A DNA stretch of 29,229 nucleotides from Bacillota bacterium. Lineage in GTDB: Bacteria; Bacillota; Clostridia; Christensenellales; UMGS416. The position numbers and the translations under genes were made by a program. The notes below the pieces were generated by a model. It saw only the letters and a program-made list of their open reading frames with translations, was not told the origin of the DNA and did no database searches. Each line of letters begins with the position of its first letter. Position 1 is the stretch's first letter. The stretch covers positions 1 through 29,229 of the forward strand of contig JAEYRA010000113.1 of NCBI GenBank assembly GCA_023409755.1. The letters run 5' to 3'. Shown piece after piece: positions 1-8,071 of this stretch.

Positions 1-2252
1 GTATGTCCGTGGGGCTCATCGTCCATGGGTTGGACACCACCGAGCGTCGTGTAGCCTATGCCGCCGACATTACCTACGGCACCAACAACGAGTTTGGGTT
101 TGACTACCTGCGTGACAACATGGTTGCCCACCGGCAGGACATGGTGCAGCGCGGCCTCCATTTCGCCATTGTGGACGAAGTGGACAGCATCCTCATCGAT
201 GAAGCGCGCACCCCGCTCATCATCTCCGGCGAGGGGGATAAGTCCACCGATATGTACAACCGGGCCGATCGCTTTGTGGCCCGGCTGAAACCCGAAGACT
301 ATGTACTCGACGAAAAGGCCCACGCCGTCAACCTGAGCGAAGAGGGCGTGGAGAAGGCCGAGAAACACTTCGCGGTCGATAACCTGGCCGACGCAGAAAA
401 CAGCGAGTTGCAGCATTACATCAATCAGGCGCTGAAGGCCCGCGTCCTCATGCGCAGAGACAAGGACTATGTGGTGCAGGAAGGGCAGGTCATCATCGTC
501 GATGAGTTCACCGGCCGCCTGATGATTGGCCGCCGGTTCTCTGAGGGTCTGCACCAGGCCATTGAGGCCAAGGAGAATGTTAAGGTGGAGCGGGAAAGCA
601 AAACCCTCGCCACCATCACGTTCCAGAACTACTTCCGTATGTACAAAAAGCTCTCGGGCATGACCGGCACGGCCAAAACCGAGGAAGAAGAATTCAAGGG
701 CATCTACAACCTGGATGTGGTAGTACTGCCCACCAACAAGCCCATGATCCGCAAGGATCACAACGACGTCGTCTACCGCACCGAACGCGGCAAATTTAAC
801 GCCGTGGTGGAGGAAGTCTGTGCCCTGCACGCCACCGGGCAGCCAGTCCTTGTAGGCACCGTGTCGGTGGAGAAGTCGGAGATCCTCTCCGACTTGTTGG
901 GCAAGCGCGGCGTGCCACACCAGGTGCTGAACGCCAAGTTCCACGAGAAGGAAGCCGAGATCGTGGCCCAGGCCGGTAAGGAAGGCGCGGTTACCATCGC
1001 CACCAACATGGCCGGCCGTGGTACCGACATTCTGCTGGGCGGCAACCCAGACTTCATGGCCCGCGCGGTGCTCCGTCGCGAAGGCATCGAAGAGCACATC
1101 GTAATGGAGGCCACCGGCCACGGGGAAACCGACGATGAGCAAATTCTGACAACCCGCGCCCGCTACAATGAGCTATATCGGCAATTTGCCAAGGAGACCG
1201 AGCGTGAACACGAGCGGGTGGTCGCGCTTGGGGGCCTGTTCATCATTGGCACCGAGCGACACGAGAGCCGGCGCATCGATAACCAGCTGCGCGGGCGTGC
1301 CGGCCGCCAAGGTGACCCGGGTGCCAGCCGTTTCTATGTGTCGCTGGAAGACGAGCTCATGCGTCTCTTCGGCTCCGAAAAAATCCAGAGCCTCATTGAG
1401 AACATCGGCATGACCGAGGACATGCAGCTGGAATATGGGCTGCTCTCCCGGCAGATTGAGAACGCACAGAAGAAGGTGGAAAGCCGCAACTACCAGGTGC
1501 GTAAACACGTGCTTGAGTACGACGACGTGATGAACACCCAACGCGGTATCATCTATGGCCAGCGCCGAAGGGTGCTGGAGGGCGAGAACATGCACGCCTT
1601 CGTCGAAGACATGGCTACGGCCTACATTGATCGCCTCATTTCCACCTACACCGACAACAGCGGACAGACCGAAAACTGGGATGTGGACGGCATGCTAGCA
1701 GCGGCCGAACGGGTGTTCCTGCCTGCTGGCTCCATTATCTATACCCCCGAGGAGCGTGTGGACCTCGATAAGGAAGAGATGATTTCGCAGCTCAAAGATG
1801 CCTTCCAGACCGCCTGGCAGGGGAAGAGCGCGGAGCTGACCGAGGCGGGCTTTGACATGCACGAGGTGGAGCGCACGGTCTTGCTGCGCACCGTCGACCG
1901 CCACTGGATGGACCACATCGACGCCATGGACCAATTGCGCCAGGGTGTGGGGCTGCGGGCCTATGGCCAGCGTGACCCGGTGGTGGAATACAAGTTTGAA
2001 GGCTTCGACATGTTCGAGGAGATGGTGCACGGCATCCAGGAGGATACGGTGTTCACCCTTCTGCACCTCAACGTACGCAAGGCCCCGCCGGAGCGCAAAC
2101 AGGTCGCCACGAAGATGACTGAGAGCCGCGGCGGTGAGGAAGAACCTCAGCGCAAGGCACCCGCCAAGAGCGATAAAGTTGTGGGACGCAATGACCCATG
2201 CCCCTGTGGCAGCGGCAAGAAGTATAAAAACTGCTGCGGTAAGAACGCCTAG
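1..2252 (+). CDS. secA: Preprotein translocase ATPase SecA, 5'-truncated by the window edge
   Basis: SecA is the cytosolic ATPase motor that drives unfolded preproteins through SecYEG. The reading frame is open from the first base; bases 1-2 end a codon cut by the window, so the ATG at 3 is an internal Met and not the start. About 749 residues remain; the N-terminal part with the Walker A motif lies outside. Visible are YGTNNEFGFDYLRDNM, the DEAD-like DEVDSILIDEARTPLIISG, the preprotein cross-linking region, the second nucleotide-binding domain (VGTVSVEKSE, NMAGRGTDI, QLRGRAGRQGD), the helical scaffold/wing, and a C-terminal SEC-C zinc motif CPCGSGKKYKNCC that binds SecB or ribosomes in relatives. 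prfB follows after 54 bases with no clear terminator, so co-transcription is likely, an order seen in many Firmicutes. Identification is secure; only the N-terminus is missing. Confidence 0.98.
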   Translation, partial: MSVGLIVHGLDTTERRVAYAADITYGTNNEFGFDYLRDNMVAHRQDMVQRGLHFAIVDEVDSILIDEARTPLIISGEGDKSTDMYNRADRFVARLKPEDYVLDEKAHAVNLSEEGVEKAEKHFAVDNLADAENSELQHYINQALKARVLMRRDKDYVVQEGQVIIVDEFTGRLMIGRRFSEGLHQAIEAKENVKVERESKTLATITFQNYFRMYKKLSGMTGTAKTEEEEFKGIYNLDVVVLPTNKPMIRKDHNDVVYRTERGKFNAVVEEVCALHATGQPVLVGTVSVEKSEILSDLLGKRGVPHQVLNAKFHEKEAEIVAQAGKEGAVTIATNMAGRGTDILLGGNPDFMARAVLRREGIEEHIVMEATGHGETDDEQILTTRARYNELYRQFAKETEREHERVVALGGLFIIGTERHESRRIDNQLRGRAGRQGDPGASRFYVSLEDELMRLFGSEKIQSLIENIGMTEDMQLEYGLLSRQIENAQKKVESRNYQVRKHVLEYDDVMNTQRGIIYGQRRRVLEGENMHAFVEDMATAYIDRLISTYTDNSGQTENWDVDGMLAAAERVFLPAGSIIYTPEERVDLDKEEMISQLKDAFQTAWQGKSAELTEAGFDMHEVERTVLLRTVDRHWMDHIDAMDQLRQGVGLRAYGQRDPVVEYKFEGFDMFEEMVHGIQEDTVFTLLHLNVRKAPPERKQVATKMTESRGGEEEPQRKAPAKSDKVVGRNDPCPCGSGKKYKNCCGKNA

Positions 2253-2306
2253 CGGCGCGCCGCGGCCCAACCTGGTTTTCCCATTTCATTTGAGAGGGTG
2301 AGTTTC

Positions 2307-3411
2307 GTGATACAGCAATTCCAGGCCGAACAGCGAGTGAAGGAAATCGCTGCCATCATCAAAGAGGCAGGTGATTCACTTTGACTTCGCCATGCTTGAG
2401 AAACAATTGGAAGAACTGCACCAGGACATGTCTTCACCAGACTTCTGGCAGGATGTAGACCGTGCCAACGAGGTCAACCGCAAGATTCGCAACCTCGAGG
2501 GCAAGATTGAGAAGTACAACCGTCTGAAGGGTCGGCTGGAGGATGCCGAGGTACTGATGGAACTGGCCTTCGACCACGCGGACGAGGACAGCCAGGACGA
2601 GTTGGAGCGGGAGCTCCTTGACCTGCGCGACAACGCCGATACCTTCTGGCTCACGACGATTCTGCGCGGGCGGTACGACGCCAATAATGCAATCCTGACG
2701 CTGCACGCGGGTGCCGGCGGCACCGAGAGCCAGGATTGGGTGCAGATGCTTTACCGCATGTACACCCGCTGGTGCGAGCGGCGTGGGTTCGGGCTGAAGC
2801 TTCTCGATTTCCTGCCCGGCGACGAGGCGGGTATCAAGAGTGTGTCCTTCCTGGTGGAAGGGGAGAATGCCTACGGGTTCCTGAAAGCTGAGAAGGGTGT
2901 ACACCGCTTGGTGCGCATCTCACCCTTTGACGCGGCGGCCCGCCGGCACACATCCTTCGCTTCGGTGGATGTCATGCCCGAGGTGGACAACTCCATCGAC
3001 ATTGACATTCGCCCGGAAGACCTGCGAGTGGATACCTACCGTTCCTCCGGCGCGGGCGGTCAGCACATCAACAAGACCGAGTCGGCCATCCGCATCACGC
3101 ACCTGCCGACGGGCTTTGTCGTGTCCTGCCAGACCGAACGCAGCCAGATTCAGAACCGCGAGACGGCCATGCGAATGCTGATGAGCAAGCTCGTGGCCAA
3201 GCAGGAGCAGGAGCATCGGGATGAAATGGCCCGCGTGCAGGGCGAACAGAAGAAAATTGAGTGGGGCAGCCAGATCCGAAGCTATGTCTTCTGCCCCTAC
3301 ACCATGGTGAAGGACCACCGCACCGGTGTGGAGACGGGCAACGTCGATGCCGTCATGGACGGCGAACTGGACGCGTTCATTAACGAGTACCTGCGGCAGT
3401 TCAAGGAGTAG
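2307..3411 (+). CDS. prfB: Peptide chain release factor 2, expressed through a programmed +1 frameshift
   Basis: RF2 ends translation at UGA and UAA codons. A GTG at 2307, behind GAGAGGGTGA (2292-2301), opens a 25-codon frame (MIQQFQAEQRVKE...GDSL) that stops at an in-frame TGA (2382-2384) directly after CTT and before C, the CTT-TGA-C slip site known from prfB genes. Skipping T2382 continues as DFAMLEKQLEEL to the stop at 3411, giving 367 residues, the normal RF2 length. The product carries the UGA-reading SPF tripeptide (ISPFDAAARRHTSF) and the catalytic GGQ loop (SSGAGGQHINKTES). The shift lets RF2 level control its own synthesis. The internal Shine-Dalgarno match AGGTGAT (2369-2375) lies farther from the slip site than in E. 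coli. The alternative, a plain GTG start at 2371, would lose the conserved first helix and its own good RBS. Confidence 0.95.
2369..2385 (+). promoter_or_regulatory. prfB +1 recoding site (internal SD, CTT TGA C)
   Basis: CTT at 2379-2381 followed by TGA at 2382-2384 and C at 2385 is the standard RF2 slippery stop context. Upstream, AGGTGAT (2369-2375) is complementary to the 16S 3' end but three bases separate its end from CTT, and in register with the anti-SD it sits about four bases farther out than the E. coli AGGGGGT element. The frame before and after the site is coding, which supports real frameshifting. Confidence 0.9.
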
Positions 3412-3426
3412 CAGAGGAAACGAACG

Positions 3427-4140
3427 ATGAAGAAGGCGACGATCTGGGTGCTGTCGGTGCTGGCGAGCGTGGCGTTGTTTTTGGTCATTGTGCTCACCTG
3501 CTTCCAGCTGGTGGCCTTTGACGAGGGCCGCTACCACAAGGCTCAGCAGCAGTATAATCTCATGGAAGTCACCGGCATGGACAAAACCACGCTGCAACAG
3601 GTGACCCATGAGCTGCTGCTCTACTGCCAGGGCCGGCGTGACACGCTGGACATGCAGTTTCCCATCCATGGCCAGGTGCGCGAGGTGTTTGACAACCGGG
3701 AGAAGGAGCACATGGTGGACGTGCAGCGCCTGTTCCTTGCGGGGTACAAGCTGCGCACCATGGCCATTGCGGCGTTCTTCCTTGTCGTGCTGCTGCTGAC
3801 GGCCGTGCACCGCGGGCGCACCCTGCGGGCACTGACCCGCGGGTGGCTGGCGACGATCGCCGTGCTGGGGGTGCTGATGGCAGCCCTTGGCATTGCGATG
3901 GCCATTGACTTCACCGGGGTGTTCACCCGGTTCCATCTGTTGTTCTTCTCCAACGACCTGTGGCTGTTGGACCCGGCCTATGAGGTGCTCATCCAGATGC
4001 TGCCGGAGGCCTTCTTCCTCAGCATTGCCAAAGCCATCGTGCTGTGGGCGGCGGGGGCGCTGGCGGTTGTCACCGCCGGGGCAGCAACGCTGCTCATTTG
4101 CGCACGCCGCAGGGCTCGGCAGGCGGCGGCCCATGGCTGA
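3427..4140 (+). CDS. DUF1461/TIGR01906-type integral membrane protein
   Basis: This 237-residue protein resembles the DUF1461 (TIGR01906) family of Firmicute membrane proteins, whose function is not known. I see an N-terminal hydrophobic helix (about residues 5-27), an extracytoplasmic segment of roughly 85 residues, then three more helices (about 114-134, 142-163 and 205-227). The family hallmarks are the stretch FHLLFFSNDLWLLDP followed by the MLPEAFF motif between the last two helices, and the proximal YNLMEV...LLYCQG region. ATG 3427 has AGAGGAAA upstream. It starts 15 bases after prfB, and its last codons overlap the tsaD start, so it is probably co-transcribed and translationally coupled to tsaD. 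The basic C-terminus (RRRARQ) suggests a cytoplasmic tail. Confidence 0.85.
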   Translation: MKKATIWVLSVLASVALFLVIVLTCFQLVAFDEGRYHKAQQQYNLMEVTGMDKTTLQQVTHELLLYCQGRRDTLDMQFPIHGQVREVFDNREKEHMVDVQRLFLAGYKLRTMAIAAFFLVVLLLTAVHRGRTLRALTRGWLATIAVLGVLMAALGIAMAIDFTGVFTRFHLLFFSNDLWLLDPAYEVLIQMLPEAFFLSIAKAIVLWAAGALAVVTAGAATLLICARRRARQAAAHG

Positions 4141-5140
4141 ACTACGCCCCGGCTACACCATCCTCGCCATCGAAAGCTCCTGTGACGAGACCGCCGCCGC
4201 CGTGGTGCGGGACGGTCGTATTGTGCTCTCTGACGTGGTGGCCACCCAAATTGATACCCACCGTCTCTATGGTGGGGTGGTGCCGGAGATCGCTTCCCGC
4301 CAGCATGTGGAGGCCGTCACCCCCGTGGTGCGGCAAGCACTGGCCGACGCCGGGCTTGCCCTCGATGCCATTGACGCCATCGCTGTGACCCGCGGACCGG
4401 GGCTGGCCGGGGCGCTGCTGGTGGGATTGTCTTACGCCAAGGGGCTGGCCTGGGCCGCGGGCAAACCGCTCATCGGTGTCAACCACATGGAGGCGCACAT
4501 CTGCGCCAACTACCTGGGCACAGAGGTGGAGCCGCCCTTCCTGTGCCTGGTCGTCTCCGGCGGGCACACCGAGCTGCTGGACGTGCCGTCCTACGGTGAA
4601 TATCACTACCTGGGCGGCACGCTGGACGACGCCGCCGGTGAGGCGTTTGACAAGACCGCCCGTGTGCTGGGGCTTGGCTACCCCGGCGGGAAGCTCATTG
4701 ACGAACTGGCTGCCCGGGGTAACGGCGACGCTTATGCCTTCCCTCGGGCACTCCTCAAGGATAACAGCTTTGACTTCAGTTTCAGCGGCATGAAGACTGC
4801 CGTCATCCAGCTGATGCATCGGGAGAAACCCGAAAACATCGCTGATGCCGCAGCCGCCATTCAGAACGCCATTGTGGAGGTGCTGGTCACCAAGACCGTA
4901 CGTGCTGCACAGTCGTTTGGTCACACACGCATCGCATTGGCCGGTGGCGTGGCCGCCAATCGGGGGCTTCGCCGGGCGATGGAGGAAGCTTGTGCCTCCA
5001 ACGGCTGGTCGCTGTTCATTCCACCCATCCGCTACTGCACCGACAACGCCGCCATGGTGGCTGCCGCCGCCTACCGCAACGCCTGCGCCGGGCGCTTTGC
5101 CGGCTTTGCGCTCAACGCCGATCCTTCGTTGGACTTTTAG
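4133..5140 (+). CDS. tsaD: tRNA N6-adenosine threonylcarbamoyltransferase TsaD
   Basis: TsaD, working with TsaB and TsaE, transfers threonylcarbamoyl from TC-AMP to A37 of tRNAs that read ANN codons. The 335-residue protein has the ASKHA fold signatures: IESSCDETAAAVV near residue 13, the metal-binding HMEAH (118-122), VSGGHTEL, the nucleotide site GGTLDDAAGEAFDK, and AGGVAANRGLRR toward the C-terminus. An upstream-extended frame exists, but ATG 4133 gives the standard N-terminus and overlaps the previous stop by eight bases, typical of coupling. No tsaB or tsaE is in the window. A hairpin with a T-run follows at 5183. Confidence 0.97.
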   Translation: MAELRPGYTILAIESSCDETAAAVVRDGRIVLSDVVATQIDTHRLYGGVVPEIASRQHVEAVTPVVRQALADAGLALDAIDAIAVTRGPGLAGALLVGLSYAKGLAWAAGKPLIGVNHMEAHICANYLGTEVEPPFLCLVVSGGHTELLDVPSYGEYHYLGGTLDDAAGEAFDKTARVLGLGYPGGKLIDELAARGNGDAYAFPRALLKDNSFDFSFSGMKTAVIQLMHREKPENIADAAAAIQNAIVEVLVTKTVRAAQSFGHTRIALAGGVAANRGLRRAMEEACASNGWSLFIPPIRYCTDNAAMVAAAAYRNACAGRFAGFALNADPSLDF

Positions 5141-5182
5141 CCGTCGGGCTGCCAACATTTCCCCGACATAAATGCCGTTCCC

Positions 5183-5216
5183 ACCGCTTACAGTATCCTG
5201 TATGGCGGTTTTTGTT
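5183..5216 (+). terminator. Rho-independent terminator after tsaD
   Basis: ACCGC and TACAG (5183-5187, 5189-5193) pair with CTGTA and GCGGT (5198-5202, 5205-5209) around a TATC loop, followed by TTTTTGTT. It lies only a few bases before the amidase ribosome binding site, so it could also act as an attenuator for that gene. Confidence 0.8.
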
Positions 5217-5236
5217 ATGGAAAGGGGATGTGGCCG

Positions 5237-5986
5237 GTGCATCGACGGCGGAATCCACTCTTGGCCCTGCTGCTGGCGGGGTTGTTGCTGTTGGGCGGCT
5301 GCCAGCCCCCGGTGGCCAACGCGGCGGAGGACGACCACTCCACCAAAGTGTCCAACGTGGCGGCGAACGACCGTGCGACAAGCGTTGCCGGCGAGGGCAA
5401 TGGCCTCATGGGCTTCCGCGTGGCCATCGACCCCGGGCACGGCGGCATCGACCATGGCGCGGTGGGGGTGAACGGCACCACGGAGGATGCCATCAATCTG
5501 CAGATTGCCACCCAATTGGCCAAGCAGTTTACGCTGGCCGGGGCCGACGTTCTCATGACCCGTGAGAGCAGCGATGTGGACTACACCGGCACCGCTAACA
5601 CCAAGAAGCGGCGCGACATGCAAAACCGCGCCCGCCTCATCACCGCCCAGGATTCCCAGGTCGTCATCAGCATCCACCTCAACAGCTACCCCGACCGGCG
5701 GTACCGTGGCGCCCAAACCTTTTACCAGAAGGGCAGTGACGAGGGGAAGAAGCTGGCAGACGCCGTACAGCAGGCACTGATAGATGGGTTGGAAGGCAAC
5801 AACAAACGGGGCAGCAAAGCCGGTGACTATTTCATCCTCAAGGTGACGGAGAAGCCGTCCATCCTGGTGGAAGCCGGGTTCCTCACCAATGCGGAGGATG
5901 AAAAGCTGCTGGTTCAGGCCGACTACCAAACCAAGATTGCCGCATGTATCTTCCATGGGGTGTGTGACTATCTGGGTGTTCAGTAA
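5237..5986 (+). CDS. cwlD: N-acetylmuramoyl-L-alanine amidase, CwlD-like lipoprotein
   Basis: An Amidase_3 zinc enzyme that cleaves the lactyl-peptide bond of peptidoglycan; CwlD relatives act in spore cortex muramic-lactam formation needed for germination. From GTG 5237 the protein is 249 residues: a basic start, a hydrophobic segment and a lipobox LGGC (Cys22), then the catalytic domain. Expected zinc ligands are visible: H68 in DPGHGG, E83 in NGTTEDAINL, and H147 in SIHLNS, plus catalytic E212 in VEAGFLTN. I prefer GTG 5237 because AAAGGGG (5221-5227) is nine bases before it; the ATG at 5228 abuts that sequence and has no spacing. No promoter is evident between the tsaD terminator and this start. 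The role in sporulation is inferred from family and from spoIIP elsewhere in the window; a vegetative amidase is possible. Confidence 0.88.
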   Translation: MHRRRNPLLALLLAGLLLLGGCQPPVANAAEDDHSTKVSNVAANDRATSVAGEGNGLMGFRVAIDPGHGGIDHGAVGVNGTTEDAINLQIATQLAKQFTLAGADVLMTRESSDVDYTGTANTKKRRDMQNRARLITAQDSQVVISIHLNSYPDRRYRGAQTFYQKGSDEGKKLADAVQQALIDGLEGNNKRGSKAGDYFILKVTEKPSILVEAGFLTNAEDEKLLVQADYQTKIAACIFHGVCDYLGVQ

Positions 5987-6005
5987 CCCCAACCTGTTGT
6001 ATAAT
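5977..6005 (+). promoter_or_regulatory. Candidate sigma-A promoter for the flavoprotein-rae1 operon
   Basis: A perfect -10 TATAAT (6000-6005) lies 17 bases after a weak -35 TGTTCA (5977-5982) that overlaps the end of the amidase gene. The next start codon is 33 bases downstream. The perfect -10 is the main support. Confidence 0.55.
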
Positions 6006-6038
6006 GATGCCATCGTGTAAACCATTGGGGGAGATGGC

Positions 6039-6602
6039 ATGATTACCATTTTATGGGCTAGTCCCAACGACGACGGACTGACTGCCGCCTGTGTGGAAGC
6101 CGCCCAACGCGGTGTGAAAGCTGCTGGGTACGCCTGTGATACCATTGCGCTCAACAATGCGTCCATCGGCATGTGCCGTGCTTGCGGCAATGGTTGGGGC
6201 ACCTGTAGGGAGCAGCATGAGTGCTGCGTGCAGGACGGCTTCCAGGCCGTGCACCACATGGTACGTCAGGCTGAGGCCGTCATTGCCGTCACACCCGTCT
6301 ACTGGGGTGATATGGCCGAGTCGGCCAAGTGCTTTTTTGACCGCTTGCGGCGGTGCGAAGCACTGCTGCGGGAGGCTGGCACGCTCCATGGACGGGACTT
6401 CCTGGCGGTGGCGGCGGCCGGCGGCAGCGGCAATGGCACCATCACCACGCTGGCGCAGTTTGAACGGTTGGCCGGCCACCTTGGCATGCGCTTCTTCGAT
6501 GGCATTCCGGTCAAGCGCTTCACCCGGCTATACCAACTGGACACGGTGGAGCGGGCCGCTGCCGCGTTGGCCGCTGCCGTGCGGACGGGGGCTGCCACAT
6601 GA
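6039..6602 (+). CDS. NADPH-dependent FMN reductase / Fe-S flavoprotein-like oxidoreductase
   Basis: The 187-residue protein fits the flavodoxin-like FMN reductase superfamily: an alternating beta-alpha start (ITILWASPNDDGLTAACVEAA) for the FMN phosphate, and the flavin-contact segment AVTPVYWGDMAESAK near residues 83-97. Between them is a cysteine cluster (C46, C49, C56, C62, C63) at the place where iron-sulfur flavoproteins and related reductases carry their CxxC-rich insert, so it may bind a metal or cluster. ATG 6039 is preceded by GGGGGAG. Its stop overlaps the rhaB start (ATGA). The physiological substrate cannot be told from sequence; electron transfer or quinone/nitro reduction are both possible. 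Confidence 0.8.
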   Translation: MITILWASPNDDGLTAACVEAAQRGVKAAGYACDTIALNNASIGMCRACGNGWGTCREQHECCVQDGFQAVHHMVRQAEAVIAVTPVYWGDMAESAKCFFDRLRRCEALLREAGTLHGRDFLAVAAAGGSGNGTITTLAQFERLAGHLGMRFFDGIPVKRFTRLYQLDTVERAAAALAAAVRTGAAT

Positions 6603-8071
6603 ACCGCAATTATCTGGCCTTCGACCTGGGCGCCAGCTCGGGCCGCGCCATTCTGGGGCAGTTTGACGGCAAACGCCTGACTCTTGGGGAGAAACATCGC
6701 TTCCCCAATGGCCCCACCGCCATTCACAACCACATCTATTGGGATGTGCTGAGTCTGCAGCGGGAGTTGCGTCAGGGTCTCATTGCCGCCGGGGTTGAGC
6801 TTGCTTCCATCGGCATCGATACCTGGGGCGTGGATTACGGCATCGTTGGGGCAGACAATACGCTGCTTACCCTGCCTGTGCACTACCGTGACGACCGCAC
6901 TGACGGCATGCCGGAGCTGGCTGACCGACTGGTGGGCAACGACGCCATCTACCGTGCCACCGGCATCGCGTTCATGAAGTTCAACACCCTCTATCAGCTG
7001 CTGGCCAGCCAGCGCGGGCGTGAGCCCCATGGCGGCAAACTGCTCTTCATGCCGGATTTGCTGGCTTGGATGATGACCGGCACCCTGGGGTGTGAGTACA
7101 CCATCGCCTCCACCAGCCAGATGCTCAACGCTGCCAGCGGCAGCTGGGACACGGCGCTTCTTGAGGGCTTGGGCCTGGCGCCCAGCCTGCTGCTGCCGGT
7201 GGAGCCGGCGGGCACCCTGCGGGGTAGGCTCGCGGCAGACTGGGCAACGGGGGCAGGGCTTTCTGCTACGCAGGTGGTGGCGGTGGCCGGGCATGATACG
7301 GCGTCGGCCGTGGCGGCCGTGCCCGCTCGGGGGGAGGAGTACGCCTACCTCAGCAGCGGCACCTGGTCACTCATGGGGTTCCTCTCCAAGACGCCGGTCA
7401 TCAGCACAGACAGTCTGCGTTGGAACTTCACCAACGAAGGCGGGGCCGACGGAAGCTACCGCATTCTCAAGAACATCATGGGCCTGTGGATTGTGCAGGA
7501 GTGCCTGCGGGTGTGGAAGGGGCAGCAGCCTGAGCTGACATTCGCCGGCCTGGTGGAGCTGGCCGAGCGGGAAACGCCGTTTCTGGCGTTGATTGACCCG
7601 GACGCCGACGACTTTTTTGCACCGGGGGACATGCCCCAGCGTGTGAGAGACTATTGCAGGCGCACCAACCAACCCGTGCCGGAGTCCGTTGGGGCGGTGG
7701 TGCGCTGCGTGTTGGAGTCGCTGGCCCTGAAGTACCGCTGGGCCATGGGTTGCATGGAGCGTTTGCGCGGCAGCCGGCCTGACGCACTGCACATCGTGGG
7801 CGGCGGCTGCCAGAACCGTATGCTCAACCGCTTCACCGCCAACGCCCTAAAAATGCCCGTGGTGTGCGGCCCGGTGGAGGCCACCGCCATTGGCAATCTG
7901 CTGGTGCAGGCGCTGGCCATGGGCGATGTGGGCAGCTACGAGGACATTCGGACGGTTGTGCGTGCTTCTTTCCCGCTGGAGGAGGTCGAACCCCAGGACG
8001 GCGCCCAGTGGGACGATGCGTACGGCCGGTTCCTGCGGGTTACCGGGCTGGAGGACCCCGCCGCCCGATGA
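6599..8071 (+). CDS. rhaB: Rhamnulokinase (FGGY carbohydrate kinase)
   Basis: RhaB phosphorylates L-rhamnulose at C1 using ATP, the second step of L-rhamnose breakdown. The 490 residues are full length for the family. Diagnostic parts: FDLGASSGRAILG at the N-terminal phosphate loop, NHIYWDVLSL, IDTWGVDYGIVG, VHYRDDRTDGM, FMPDLLAWMMTG, the VAGHDTASAV hinge, YLSSGTWSLMG, NFTNEGGADG and the C-terminal HIVGGGCQNRMLN. The gene is clamped between a flavoprotein and mrnC by ATGA overlaps on both sides, so it is translated from their message and not from a rhamnose operon. No rhaA, rhaD, rhaM or sugar transporter is present in the window. Family assignment is firm; another ketose as the true substrate cannot be ruled out. 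Confidence 0.93.
   Translation: MNRNYLAFDLGASSGRAILGQFDGKRLTLGEKHRFPNGPTAIHNHIYWDVLSLQRELRQGLIAAGVELASIGIDTWGVDYGIVGADNTLLTLPVHYRDDRTDGMPELADRLVGNDAIYRATGIAFMKFNTLYQLLASQRGREPHGGKLLFMPDLLAWMMTGTLGCEYTIASTSQMLNAASGSWDTALLEGLGLAPSLLLPVEPAGTLRGRLAADWATGAGLSATQVVAVAGHDTASAVAAVPARGEEYAYLSSGTWSLMGFLSKTPVISTDSLRWNFTNEGGADGSYRILKNIMGLWIVQECLRVWKGQQPELTFAGLVELAERETPFLALIDPDADDFFAPGDMPQRVRDYCRRTNQPVPESVGAVVRCVLESLALKYRWAMGCMERLRGSRPDALHIVGGGCQNRMLNRFTANALKMPVVCGPVEATAIGNLLVQALAMGDVGSYEDIRTVVRASFPLEEVEPQDGAQWDDAYGRFLRVTGLEDPAAR

Noticed and set aside
2920..6259. Long minus-strand open frames (404 and 705 codons) opposite prfB, DUF1461, tsaD and the amidase
   Set aside because: They are antisense to clearly conserved proteins, have no recognisable domain or RBS, and arise easily in GC-rich coding DNA.
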